Shown in pieces: positions 50,101-60,699 of a DNA stretch of 64,000 nucleotides. A program made the translations under genes and the position numbers. Position 1 is the stretch's first letter. Each line of letters begins with the position of its first letter. The DNA is from Mangifera indica. Taxonomy: Eukaryota > Streptophyta > Magnoliopsida > Sapindales > Anacardiaceae. The DNA lies in contig NC_058139.1 of NCBI RefSeq assembly GCF_011075055.1, positions 13,351,584-13,415,583 of the forward strand, in the 5' to 3' direction. The notes under the pieces are model-generated. The model saw nothing but the letters and a program-made list of their open reading frames with translations. It was not told the origin of the DNA and did no database searches.

Positions 50101-52182
50101 AATTGTATGTGATGGCACTAACCACATTCTTGATAACTAAGCAATCTCAACTCTAAAATCTATAACCGTACATTAAACTGTATGAGCATATTTGAGGGAT
50201 TTTAATTTCTTTATTCTGCAGAAAAAAATTACCTTGAAAAGCTCCACTGGAGTGAACCATGATATGTCACTCTGCTTGTATATTTTATCCAAATGTTTCA
50301 TATAAGCTTTCCTGCCTAAAACATGTCCAAAGTTATGAAAAGAGTCTACATCAAACGAAATAGTAAATTGGAAAATGATGTAAAAAAGCTTCAGCAAGTA
50401 CAAGACTGAAAATACTCCATGCATCCATGAATTCGGGAGCAAATTTGAACTAGTTTAAACTGAAATGGCTGATAAGTAATCAATGGTTCATTTAGAAAAG
50501 TGACAAGCATATTAGCTACGGATCCAATTAATTAAAACAATTATTAGGTTATCCTCTTTGAAAAAATTCTCCTCCATACAAGACCTTGAACATTAATTTG
50601 GTGGACACTAGGATGTTTGCGTTAAAATCCGGCATGTCTACTCTAAGCTGAATTTTATAGACAAATTAAATTCTAACTTATCAACTATAAGGAAATACAA
50701 TTTCTTATTCCAAGTAATGGCAGCTCATAGTGCAAAAGAACTGAGCATTAACTATCAACCTAGAATAATTATCATTCACCAATTGAATTGTTTAAGTTTT
50801 CAATAATCATTTTATTTTGGCTGTAAAAGATATAACCAGGCAGTCAAAAGTGGATCAACAACACCACAATAATGGAATTTAGAAAACCTGATTCCACCCA
50901 AAAAAAAAAAAAAAGCACCATATGGGAATAAAAAAAAAGATAAAGTAGCTTAGTAATTTTTCCTAGATATAATTTATATATCATTTGGAAATCATATCGA
51001 AAAAGGAAATTTGAAAACCAAATAAAAAGAACATTTCACTGTCGTGTGAATCTTTAACTTAGATCAAATTTCTGCACATTAAATCTTTATATAGTCAGTC
51101 TAGAATATAGCACCCATGGCACTCTATGAGCTACAAGAGTAAAATCACCTTCTTAAAACCCAAAAATAAAACCAACAAAAGCCATAAGTCCAAATTTTTT
51201 TTATTTGAATTGCATGAGAAGTATCTTAAACAACTTCCTCAATTTGTCAACAGTTGATACCCTCTACTTACAATCATTTAGGCTAACTCTTAAAAAATAG
51301 TGACTTTTCCACCTGAACTCGGTCATTTCAATTTTCACAGAGACTCATGTTCAAATACGTCACTTCTACACTAAGCTTGTAGCATTCTCATCAAACTTCA
51401 CATAACTATACACAACATCCAGAATCATTCAACACTCAAAACATTTTCCGATTTGATTCATTTATCAAACTCTATCATGCAAATTTTTTTTAAATAATCT
51501 AGATATCCCTTCAGCCGGCATAGCAAACTTTTGACAAGTAGTAAACTCATGGTTTTTCCCCAATACTTCTCCATTAATACTAAAAAAAAAAGAAAAAAGG
51601 GAAGAAACCAAACCCAGTTATGCTCACAAATGGCCAGAAAAAATTATCAAATTTCCAACTCACATAATAATCCCACGAAATGTAGATAAAAAATTACACA
51701 GTAAATGAAACAGAATCAAAATCAAGAAAATACCCTGAAGATTATGGAACTTAATGCTAGTCTCAAGCACGCCAACCGACCTCGACCTTTGAGAGAAGTA
51801 GCCATGCGTGGGATCGTACAACGCTGAATGTATGAAATCACGAACCTGCACAATTCAATCAACAATAAAAAAATAATAAAAAGTTTTAATTGCAAAAGCT
51901 GTAAGCAAGAAAATGAAAATGACGAAAATGAGAGACTCACAAGAAGGGGATGGTCGCCAACAATGTTAGTAGAGAAGAGAGCTTGGAATTGAGGAGAAAA
52001 GGGTTGAGACTGATGCGTTACTGCACAAATTAAAAAATGAAGAGTTTGAGAGAAGGAGAATATGAAAGCTGATAGAAATAAATGGAGAGAAAGAGAGAGA
52101 ATGGGATTATACTTGGTATTATGGAAGTGGGTTTGTGGAACAAGAGACGAAGGTTTTTGTTGGTGAGATTTCGAAGCAACAT
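38105..52182 (-). CDS. NDUFAF7: NDUFAF7/MidA-family mitochondrial complex I assembly methyltransferase
   Basis: Fourteen GT-AG exons, read from high to low: 52182..52113, 52020..51941, 51845..51734, 50315..50233, 49031..48966, 48505..48405, 47529..47411, 47023..46983, 46716..46628, 44607..44436, 44283..44167, 40830..40786, 40423..40295, 38239..38105. All phases agree, giving 452 aa. The start MLLRNLTNKNLRLLFHKPTS is Arg/Lys-rich without acids, like a mitochondrial presequence. VRDFIHSALYDPTHGYFSQR and SWFTPVELFKPWYAHGIAEA are typical of this SAM-dependent family. EIGGGSGTCAKG (from residue 140) is the cofactor-binding motif I. WVIMLEVLDNLPHD, FPKPRRCWLPTGCL and KGDADIFFPTDFWLLER follow. It ends TKDGYNPLLDDFKNTKFYL and SVPTHNMK. 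In animals NDUFAF7 methylates an Arg of NDUFS2 during complex I assembly; the same role in plants is inferred. Introns 4, 9, 11 and 13 carry transposons. Confidence 0.95.
38768..40195 (+). mobile_element. Small non-autonomous LTR element (TRIM/LARD-like) in NDUFAF7 intron 13
   Basis: Direct repeats 38768..39084 and 39828..40195 both start TGTTAGGATCAAATAAATAA. They share TTATAAATATGAGT, GGCTATGGCTTTAAGGG-like and CACCTCTTATTTGTTGT blocks. The flanks AGTGA (38763..38767) and AGTAA (40196..40200) differ at one base, fitting a 5-bp target duplication. After the first LTR, AGTGATATCAGA resembles a copia primer site. The 743-bp interior has no retroelement enzymes but holds one ORF. It is sense-strand relative to the window, antisense to the host gene. 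Confidence 0.75.
39382..39843 (+). CDS. Hypothetical 153-aa protein inside the small LTR element
   Basis: ATG at 39382; the frame starts MEDSNKEIEEDNEIEAPTPS and stops at 39841..39843, just inside the second LTR. The N-terminal half is acidic and contains two SPLFEEE motifs 25-30 residues apart, a short internal duplication. The C-terminal half is basic and beta-like (KKIVLRLGFKTYVTVVKK). Not recognised as gag or any enzyme. It could be a remnant of a larger protein or chance coding in a non-autonomous element. Confidence 0.35.
   Translation: MEDSNKEIEEDNEIEAPTPSPLFEEEGEKVIKKTVQSLSPLFEEEILKKLVIDNEDNKIKAGLGVFAVDNIGFGKKIVLRLGFKTYVTVVKKSEIKVVYLIMTNNIELMFLTNEKIEVFSSWKGRNVRIKNSQNDPHLKGKVVFKWISHVRIK
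41035..43731. mobile_element. Palindromic head-to-head pair of miniature LTR elements with one target duplication, NDUFAF7 intron 11
   Basis: Left half (minus): LTR 41035..41361, interior, partial LTR 42199..about 42442. Right half (plus): partial LTR about 42443..42701, interior, LTR 43422..43731. The halves are inverted copies, about 75-85% alike by eye. Primer-like TGGTATTAGAACA at 42704..42716 and TGGTATTAG on the minus strand at 42196..42188 lie next to the inner LTRs. The purine tract GGGGAGGGAA precedes the right outer LTR. TATAC lies directly outside both ends (41030..41034 and 43732..43736). Both inner LTRs lack their first 50-80 bases and meet at a loop of about 20 bases. No proteins are encoded. 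Confidence 0.8.
44608..46627. other. NDUFAF7 intron 9 with a probable unclassified insertion
   Basis: Within the 2-kb intron, about 45780..46480 differs from its surroundings. It has repeated ATGATGCAAT/ATGATGTAAT phrases, then a C-rich block with CCCCCCCGGGCCCCCC and a poly-A run at 46447..46456. A near-perfect 15-bp inverted pair, GGTCAGTTTGACCAT (46240..46254) and ATGGTCAAACTAACC (46262..46276), lies inside. I cannot assign a family or ends. Confidence 0.35.
49469..49747. repeat. MITE-like repeat in NDUFAF7 intron 4
   Basis: Left end TAAGGGTGGATA and right end TATCCACCCCCCTA are inverted. The interior is rich in AACTCAAG/TCGAATTTGTGAC variants. The related text to about 49900 may be a second fragment. 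Similar material is at 119..460. Confidence 0.45.
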
Positions 52183-52289
52183 CTGAATTAGAGATTTGAC
52201 AGAGACACTCTGCTTCTCGAAAATGTTTTCTTACCACTCTTAAACCCTTGCTGGGGTTTTGCTTTTCAATTTTTGTTTTATTTTATATT

Positions 52290-52326
<37 letters not shown>

Positions 52327-52930
52327 GTGTATATAATACTATTTTGTTTTGAAAAATAAATGTTTTACTTATCAAAACAGAATCAGAAAATAAAACATGA
52401 AATTTTTTATTATATTTTTCAGATAACATATAAAATATTATAATAAACACATTTTTGACAAAAATTTTAATATAATGTCGAATGCATTAGATTTTAAACA
52501 CTTTTCAGGTTAAATTTAGTGTAACTTAATGCATTCTAAAATTGACATAAATTTAGTTAGATTTAAGTAATCTCAACAATTTGAATGCATTAATCTAACC
52601 TAGACATGACAAAGGCGTTGAGCTCAAAAGAACTAAAAAACTCATTTTTATGGCCTTCAGATAGTGTCACTCATTTTTTTACTTTAACTACAATTTCCAG
52701 CATTTCATTAATGTCTAACAACTTTGTTTTCATTTTTTTTTCAAATTTATTAATTATTATTTTTCTTTATAACACTTCGATAATGAAAAAACTTAATATA
52801 TTTTAAATGAAAAAAGTGTACAGGTGATTTGTACGACTTTACTTTGTTGACTCGATTAACCAAAAATTGGTACAATGTAAATGCTGTAAAGGAGTCTTAT
52901 AAAAACAAAGAAAAGTTCTAGAATATTAAA
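52183..52930. other. NDUFAF7 5' flank and AT-rich repeat
   Basis: The promoter of the minus-strand gene must lie here. An (AT)n/(CA)n tract at 52290..52328 sits about 110 bases upstream of the ATG. Positions 52690..52900 share a same-orientation repeat with 36430..36630 (AATGAAAAAA(A)CTTAAT, AATTG(G/A)TACAAT). Confidence 0.4.
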
Positions 52931-53451
52931 TTCAGGTTGGTATGGCTCAATACCTTCATTCTCTTTCATCTCTTGAAATGACATAGATTTTTTAGAATGG
53001 ATTGAGGGAATGGAATTTGGACTATAGATTGCACGAGCTTATAAATTCAATCTATCCCTCTCTTTTGTATTAATCCCTTGCCTAAACTTAAGGTGACCGT
53101 TATATTTGTGATCAAGCCTTGGGACACTAATTCCCCCATTTGCTAAATCTTCTTCAAATCCTATATCTTTCTGTCAAAATTTTTCTCTTCCTTGATAGAA
53201 TCTGATTGTTTAGTGGCAATAGAATGATAGGCAAGCTCGATTTTGAAAGAGAATTCAAAGAAAAGAGGAATCCGTGTCCTAAGACCTGATCATAGATATA
53301 GTGGTCAACTTAAGTTTAGGCAAGGGATAGGTTGAATTGATAGGCTTGTGCAATCTATAGTCTAGATTTCATTCTCTCAATCCACTCGAAAAAATCCATG
53401 TCATTTCAATAGATGAAAGAGAATGAAGGTATTGGGGCATACTAACCTAAA
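52931..53451. repeat. Hairpin (fold-back) element of about 520 bp
   Basis: Arms 52931..53140 and 53269..53451 are inverted copies. TACCTTCATTCTCTTTCATC on the left matches GATGAAAGAGAATGAAGGTA on the right, and CCCTTGCCTAAACTTAAG matches CTTAAGTTTAGGCAAGGG. The spacer is about 130 bases. Flanking TATTAAAT/TATTCAAAT could be a decayed duplication. Confidence 0.75.
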
Positions 53452-53755
53452 CTTAGTATTCAAATGATTTTACATCATTTGAAAATATATATAAAATGTG
53501 ATTTAAAGGATTAAGCTACAATTTATAATCTTCGTTTGTATTAATTTGAAAATAAATATAAATTAACAAAAGAATTATTTTGGCATGAAATGCCCTTCTT
53601 CATGTATTTAATTTTACTTAAGAAAATTAATCGATTCAGAAGGCTAGCGAGAATAAATATTGTGGGCCTTGTCTAAGCCAGTAATTATGCACCTTACAAG
53701 GCCCTGGATAGGCAAAATCATTGTAGAGAAAGAATGTCAAATCTATGATCATTTA

Positions 53756-53987
53756 ACCCCCAAGGAATAGCTTAAGTGATAAAAGAGGAGATTTTATGTA
53801 TAAAAGAGCATGCATGGGTTCAAGTAACTTCTGACGACATATCAAAATCAAACTCTTGACTTATATGATTCAATGATTGTGGAATCAGTTATTGGACTCG
53901 AAATTTATTCTATTCTATGTGGTTTGTTTAGTCTCAAAGAGACGATCCGACTCAAGTAAGTTTTCTCATTACTTAAGAAAAAAAAAT
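53756..53987 (+). mobile_element. tRNA-derived SINE with 14-bp target duplication
   Basis: The 5' part has a pol III box A-like TAGCTTAAGTGATAAA (53768..53783) and, about 45 bases on, a box B-like GGGTTCAAGT. The element ends in an A-run (53978..53986). TCTATGATCATTTA (53742..53755) precedes it and TCTATGACCATTTA (53988..54001) follows it, one mismatch in 14. The 232-bp length, internal promoter, A-tail and long duplication define a SINE mobilised by LINE machinery. Confidence 0.82.
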
Positions 53988-54001
53988 TCTATGACCATTT
54001 A

Positions 54002-54710
54002 TTCTTAAAAAAAAATAATAGGTATATTGACATCTTATTAATAGATTAAAGAAGTTTCCTTTTAAAAATTTTTAAAAATAAAATTTATTATCATGTTTAA
54101 TTGTTAAATATTTTGTATATTTCACACTAATTTCATAAACCCTAATTCTTATATGATATTCAAATCATACTTAAAAGACAATCTAATGGAGGCCAATGGT
54201 GGAATGATGTGGGTATACATTGATTAAATATGTATTTATTGTTTAATAAAATAGAGTGAATGTACAGTCTAGAAAGATTTTATTTTATGGGTTTGATGTA
54301 ATCATCCAAAATGAGTTGATACACTTAATGGCGTAAATATTAATTTTGGGTTGCAAGTGTGGGTTGATATAAGGTTATTGTATTTTTTATGGGAGGGTCC
54401 AATTGACCCTTTTACCCCTTTAGTAAAAAAGGAAGAAAACAAGGTCCCTTCCCTAGAGATATTAATGTGTAACCTTAATTGACACTCATTCTACAAAGCG
54501 TTATGCAAAACTTGGAAAGGAAGATTTTGCTCTAAGATTGACAATCAATCTTCACTAGATCAACAAGATGGCACAAATAGGTTCTTCTAATCTCTTAAAC
54601 TTGTTAACTACAATGTTTATAGCTTGATGTGCAGAATTTGTGAAATTGGCAAAATTATAGTAAACTGTAATGTTGATATTTGTGTTATTTTTAGATTTTG
54701 TGCTAACATT
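54002..54710 (+). other. Possible 5' LTR region of copia C
   Basis: The sequence up to the primer site at 54711 should be the 5' LTR of the copia relic, but I cannot align it convincingly with DNA after 59852. No other feature seen. Confidence 0.3.
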
Positions 54711-55856
54711 TGGTATCAGAGCAACACATTTAGACTATTAAAGCTATTAATTTTGTTAAAATTGGATCATTTTAGCTTGATTCCTGAATTGGGGTTTATT
54801 AAATTTTTGCCAAATTGGTTAAAATTGGGCATGATGTTGATATGTCTATGTTCGCTGATGATTATGCATGCCTTTATAAATGTTTTCAAACCAAAAATTT
54901 GATTGAAAATAGGTCAAAGTTGGGCTAGAATAGGCTAGGTAACCATTTTAGTAAAGTGTTTATTCTAATCAATATGCTCGTCATCGTTGGTTGGAAATGT
55001 TGCCATTGAACTTACAAGTGTTTGGGGATCATTTAGCCCATGATTACCAAATCGATCATTGATCAGAATGAGTGGATTAGATAACACCAGCAACAAAGAG
55101 CGGCTTGGGTTCTTCGTGACCTGTCGATTGTAATCGAGTTAAGAAAACCCAATACCTAGGTCAACAAGTCATCCAAACCCAATCAACAATTAGTTGGTTA
55201 ACCAATCAACTGGCCAACCTGATTAATCATCTAATTATTTGATCTAAAAGTTCAGTGAACGTGAACCATCTTGGCTTTGCCCATGGGGTTTCCTTGCAAA
55301 GCATGGAAGAGCGTTGCAGATGCATGTCGCATTCTGCTAGTATATTTAGGCCCTTAACAACATGTGGCATGCTTTTTCGGCACGTGGCGACAAGTGACAA
55401 TGTTTTCTGACACGTGAAGGTCATTTTTCAATGCGTAAAGGTGTTTATTTGTGTTCTGAATATGCAGATGCTTGTTTTATTATATTATATTTTGTTTAGA
55501 ACACATATATGATATAATTTTGCGATAAATTGTTGCAATTTAAGGGTTAAAGTTCCAAAAAAAGTTGTTTTGTTTAATGTGTTTGATGTAACTTTGCTTT
55601 AGAAGATTGTCCGAGATAATAATGGTCAATATCATATGAAATCTTTGTTGAGACAATTATGCTTAGTATCATAGGAATAAATTAATGGGTTGTCAGAATA
55701 TTTAACCATCAAAATGGTGCATTCATCGAAACTTATGAAATATTCTATCTAGTAATGATTCATTCTTTAGTTGTAATACATATAATTTTCTCCCTAAAGG
55801 GGGTTATTATGTATATTAACACTAATAGTAACATAAGGTTAATTATATAAAACATT

Positions 55857-55992
55857 TTGTTCGTGGTCATGAATAAATACAATACATCCAGAGGTGGTTG
55901 TATTTATTCAATCAACATGTTCCTTTGTTTATGGTCATATGTAAATCCAATACACCTAAAGGTGGTTGTATTTATTCAATCGACATGTGTCT
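55857..55992. repeat. 68-bp tandem duplication
   Basis: GGTGGTTGTATTTATTCAAT occurs at 55893 and 55961, with diverged flanks (TCGTGGTCATGAATAAATAC / TTATGGTCATATGTAAATCC). Confidence 0.75.
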
Positions 55993-56379
55993 TCTTTAAA
56001 GAGAGGATGAACATTGGTGTAGAAAGTTTTTTTGCCTAAAAGAGATAATTCTTTTGAAAATCAATTGTTCATAAAATCTTCATATGATCTTATAACCTTA
56101 TTTTATAGGATTCTAATAGCATATCATGTTCTTTACTCAAAGGAAAGTTTATGGTGATACAATAGTCATCCCAATTTAGAATAGTTTATAAAAGTTTAAA
56201 GCTATTCTAATTGGTAAATTGTTTGTATTACCCATCAATTGCATTGCTTACTTGTGCATTTAGTTACTACTATAGTGAACAATAATAATGTTAATGTTGA
56301 ACTCTTGACTAGTATTAATTTTAAAAGATGGAGGTTTGATATATAATTTGCACTAGGTATTGTTAATATTGATACAGTC

Positions 56380-56918
56380 TTGCGAGTTGATGAATTTTCA
56401 AAACTCACTAATGAGAGTTCCACTACTAAGAAAAAATATCATGCCAAATGGGAAAGATCTAACAAGCTCAGTATTATTGTCATGAAAAGGACTCTGGCTA
56501 AGTATCTTTTAAGTAGCTTGCTAAAGTCAACAAATGCTAAAGAATTTCTTGATATTATTAGGCAGAGATATCAGGTTTTAGATCATACTGAAGCTTTCCA
56601 TTTAATAAGTGAGTTGTTAGGTGCTAGGTATGATAATTTTAAAGGGGTTAGAGAATTCATTTTGGAGATTGTGGGGATACATTCAAAGCTATAGAATCAT
56701 GTTATAACCCTTAATGACAATTGATTGTCTATTACACTCTCAATTATTTATTTGCAGAGTTCAATCAGATTAAAACAGTTTATAATACTATAAGAGAAAA
56801 TTGGACTATTAATGACTTGATTTCTAGATGTGTGGCTGAAGAGGAGAAATTAAAATCAGTGAAGTTGGAAATAATGAATAAGGCTGGTATGACTAAGAAT
56901 CAATCCAGGGTGAAATGA
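56380..56918 (+). pseudogene. Gag remnant of copia C
   Basis: KKKYHAKWERSNKLSIIVMK, YLLSSLLKSTNAKEFLDII and VREFILEIVGIHSKL follow the gag order W..SN.......K....L........AKE.L..I. A second frame from 56721 holds EEEKLKSVKLEI. At least one stop and a shift near 56690..56720 separate the parts. Confidence 0.6.
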
Positions 56919-57099
56919 CAGAATAAGAAAATTAGGTCTCATGCTCTAATGAATATAGGCAAACTTATGTTTGATTAGATTATGATAATTTATGTTTCAT
57001 TATTTGATAAATCTGGTTACAGTCTTATATTTGGAAATAAAAAAAATTGATTTGTAGTTTAATTCATAGTCTATAAGCAATTGTCTTCTGTTTGATAAT

Positions 57100-57800
57100 A
57101 ATATAGGCTTTGTTTGGCTCCCAATAGTGTTGATTATTTTTTAATGTTAAAAGTGTTGGTATTAAAAGCCTTTTGATTAGATAAATTGTTATGGCATAGA
57201 AGAATAAGGCATAGCCCTAAGGAGAGGGTTGCCAGATTGATTAAAGATGAAATTCTCTGTCTTTAAATTTTCAAGATCTGGGGACCTATGTTGACTTTAT
57301 AATGGGAAAATTGACAAAGATTAAGAAATATGGATCAACTAGGAGTCAAGAACTTATAAAACTTATTGATACAAACATTATAGGCATTTTTTGTCCACAT
57401 TATGTGGCAATAAGTATTTCATCACCTTTATTGATGATTATTTCATATATGAGTATATTTTTTATGATTAAAAAAAAAATCTAGTGTTGTTGAGAATTTT
57501 AAAATTTTTAAGATAGAATTAGAGAAACAGATTGGGAAAGTCATCAAAGTTGTAAGGTATAGAGAATATTATGACAAATATACAGATTTAGGGTAGCAAA
57601 TGAGTCATTTTGCCAAGTATTTGCAAAAATGTGGAATTGTTCCTCAATACATTATGTTTGGGAATCCTAAACAAAATGGTATAGCTAAAAGGCGTAATAG
57701 CCCCTTAAGGATATGGTTAGAAATATGATGAGTAGATCGAATTTACCAGAGTATTTATAGGGTAAAATTATAAAGACACCATTATTCATTCTGAATATGG
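57100..57800 (+). pseudogene. Integrase remnant of copia C
   Basis: LWHRRIRHSPKERVARLIKD near 57185 is the HHCC entry. KLTKIKKYGSTRSQELIKLI at 57305 and ITFIDDYF follow with frame changes. VVRYREYYDKY stands where RSDRGGEYYGRY is expected, so the second catalytic Asp is lost. YLQKCGIVPQYIMFGNPKQN precedes an acidic-residue region lacking the normal Glu. Not functional. Confidence 0.65.
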
Positions 57801-58359
57801 TTTTTTAAATTAGAACCCAAGACTTATTTTAAGCTTTGGACAAGAAGAAAACTTAATTTGAGACATGTTCGAGTTTGGAATTATCCAGTCGAAGTAAGGG
57901 TTTGTAATATTGATGAGAAGAAATTTGACCTTTAGACTATTTGACAATATTTCATTAGCTATCTTAAACATTTCAAAGGATACAAGTTTTATTGCTCTTC
58001 ATATAACATGAGAGTAGTTGAGTCAATAACTGCTAAATTTCTTGAGTTTGATTTAATAAAGGGTAAGAGTTCTCATCGTTGACGGAATTTGAAGAAGGTT
58101 CATCAAGGTCATTAACTAATGCATATAGTGGTATTTTACTTACTCCTATTGATGAGCCCAGACAACAAACTTTATAGAATCCTTCAAAACATGAGCCTAT
58201 TCAGAATGAAAGCATTATCGATGATACTATTTTAGATCCTTTACTAGTCTGGTCATTTGTTTCAAATACTGTACCTGATCAGTCCACAGTTATAGTTCTA
58301 GTTAGAAGATCAGCTAGACAAAGACATCCAACCTTTTTTAATGTTGATTATGATATTAG

Positions 58360-59728
58360 TTAGATTATAGATCTTGTGACTTTTAAAGAAGTCATTTCTT
58401 GCCTAAAGTTAGATAAATGATTTGAGGCTAAGAAAGAAGAAATGTAATTTATAAATAACAATAATGTATAGGGTTCAGGGTTTATAGATTTTGATTGCTA
58501 AGGGCTTTACTTAGAAAGAAAGTATAGACTTCAATAACATTTTTAATCCTACTGTCCATTAAAGACTCATTCAAAATTATTATGGATTTGGTGGCTTATT
58601 TTGTTTTAGAGCTTCACCAAATGGATGTGAAAATAGCTTGTCTGAATGGAAATCTTTATAAAGAAGTCTATATGAGACAGTTAGAAGATTTGAAGTTGCA
58701 AGAAAATAACATATGGCATGTAGGCTTCTCCACAATGACATTTGAAATTTGATAAGGTAATATCTTTATTTGGGTTTGTTGAAAACAAATTTGATCAGTA
58801 TGTATATATCAAGATCAGTGGAAAAAGATTCATTTTTTTTCCTATTCCTTTATGTTGATGATATTTTGTTGGACAACAATGACGGTAATTTGTTTTATGA
58901 ATCGAAGCAATTTTGTCTAAGACTTTTGATATAAAAGACCTTAAAGAAACGTCGTTCATTTATCGTATTGAGATTCACCATAACAAGGATCACAAGTTAC
59001 TAGAATTATCACGAAGGACTTATATCGAACAAGTGCTTAAAAGATTTAATATGCATAATTGTGAGAGTGATAAGGGACCTATGGTGAAAAGAGATAAACT
59101 TGGTACTAAGCAGTGTTCTCATAATGATGTAGAGAGGGCATCTATGTCTCATGTTCCTTATACTAGTGTAAATGGAAGCTTGATACATGTTCAAGTTTAT
59201 ACTAGGCAAGACATTGCATTCATTGTGAATATGCTAAGTCGTTATCTTTCTAATCTAAGTACTGATCATTGGATTACTGCCAATAAAGTCATGAGATATT
59301 TACAGAGGATAAAAGTTTTCCAGCTGCTATACAAGAGGATTAAGAATCTTGAAGTAGTGAGGTATTCTAGTTTAAACTTTGGTGGTTGTGTGAATGATGA
59401 CAAGTCTAGTTTAGGATTCATTTTCATGCTCATTAATAGGGTCATATCATAGAAAAGTGCAAAACAGACTTTGATAACATCTTCAACCATGTATGCAGAA
59501 TTTGTTGCTTGTTATGAAGTAGCCATACAAGTAATGTGGTTGAGGAATTTTATTGTTGAACTTCAAGTAGTTGAATCCATCTTTAGGCCCTTCATGATTT
59601 ACTATGATAATAATGTAGTAGTATTCTTTTTTAAGGATAACAAAATTGGCAGTAAATCAAAACATATAGAAATAAAGTATTTGACAATTAGGGTCTTAGT
59701 AAAGGAAGGTAATATTGTTGTAGAATAA
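58360..59728 (+). pseudogene. Reverse transcriptase and RNase H remnant of copia C
   Basis: HQMDVKIACLNGNLYKEVYM near 58615 is the first RT Asp motif (usual form QMDVKTAFLNGNL). LYVDDILL at 58850 retains the catalytic DD. The clean frame 58913..59452 holds RT thumb text (HNCESDKGPMVKRDKLG, ARPDI-like TRQDIAFIVNMLSRY). The frame from 59471 carries the RNase H end: TMYAEFVACYEVAIQVMWLR and GSKSKHIEIKYLTIR, with the usual Glu and His motifs. Several stops break the whole. Confidence 0.7.
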
Positions 59729-59850
59729 ATCAATACAGACTCCATTTTGGTAGATCCTCTAACCAATTGACTGAGACCCATTCTTTTTAAACAATATGTA
59801 GAGAATATAGGTGTTCTAGAATTTTTTGATATCTTAGGTTAAGGGGAGGA

Positions 59851-60699
59851 GTTGTTAATGTTGTTACCTTGATAAAATTTATTGCTATTAAACATTCATA
59901 CATATTTATATACATATGTATGATGTTAATTGATATATAGATATATATATATATATTGATATCAAAAGAATGTTCTGCAAAAGACTTAGTTCCCTTTGGA
60001 GAACCTACATTGATTTATATTACAAATTTTTTGAATTATTAAAGAAACATCATCATCACCTTCCTTGAATCTTGGTATAGGAATAATTGAAGCCTAGACG
60101 AATCTTTGCAGCTTTGCAAAGAATTTTAACTTTTGTAGAGGAATCTTGTAGTCTTGAAGAAATTATTAATTCGCTTTGTAGAGTTTTATAGCTTTGCAGG
60201 AATAATTGAGCATCTTTGCAATTGAATTTTTAGAGTTCTTGATATTTGACAAATTCTTCTTTTAAAAATCATCAATGGGCGTAGAGCATCTTTTGAAAAC
60301 TTGGGAAATTTTGCAGAAGCACTTTGTAGGAGCATATTGCAGGAGCATACCATTTTTGACTTTATGCAATTGTTATCATGTTTTAATTCCTTTCATGAAA
60401 CATATGTTTTTTCATTTCAGAGAATTTTGCCTAATTTTTTTTCTTTTTGCTTATAGGTGGAATAGGTGGTCGACACATTCTTTGAGTAATTTTAAAAAAG
60501 ATTTTGACCTAATGGGTAATGTTTGAACGAGTTTAAATGGTGAAGGATTTTTGCAAAGATCTCACAATGTCAAATATTCCTCAAATTCGTGAATCTAAAA
60601 GGATTTTGAACTTGATAACCTAATTGAGCAATTTCTTGCACCAATGTCTTGAGCCAATGGCTTTTTGGGAAATTTGTCTCTAATTGATTATTTTGAAAA
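59851..60699. other. Downstream flank of copia C
   Basis: May include the 3' LTR, unproven. It has an (AT)n run at 59939..59957 and loosely repeated CTTTGCAG/TTGTAG phrases at 60080..60340. No gene recognised. Confidence 0.3.

Larger units (their letters stand above)
54711..59850 (+). mobile_element. Decayed Ty1/copia retrotransposon (copia C), plus strand
   Basis: Opens with TGGTATCAGAGC (54711..54722), the initiator-tRNA-Met primer site, and closes with AAGGGGAGGA (59841..59850), a polypurine tract followed by GTTGTTAATG. Gag, integrase, reverse transcriptase and RNase H remnants lie between them in copia order, in different frames with many stops. LTRs could not be proven. 54723..56370 is the leader region; it has no coding signal and contains a 68-bp tandem duplication at 55857..55992. 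Confidence 0.7.

Noticed and set aside
53768..53830. Possible tRNA gene (box A and box B present)
   Set aside because: No cloverleaf can be drawn, and the A-tail with the 14-bp target duplication shows it is the head of a SINE.
55227..55424. 65-aa minus-strand ORF with Cys and His residues
   Set aside because: No zinc-finger spacing and no family; it lies in the leader of copia C.
54002..60340. LTR pair for copia C
   Set aside because: Sequence before the primer site and after the purine tract did not align convincingly by eye, so no LTRs were called.
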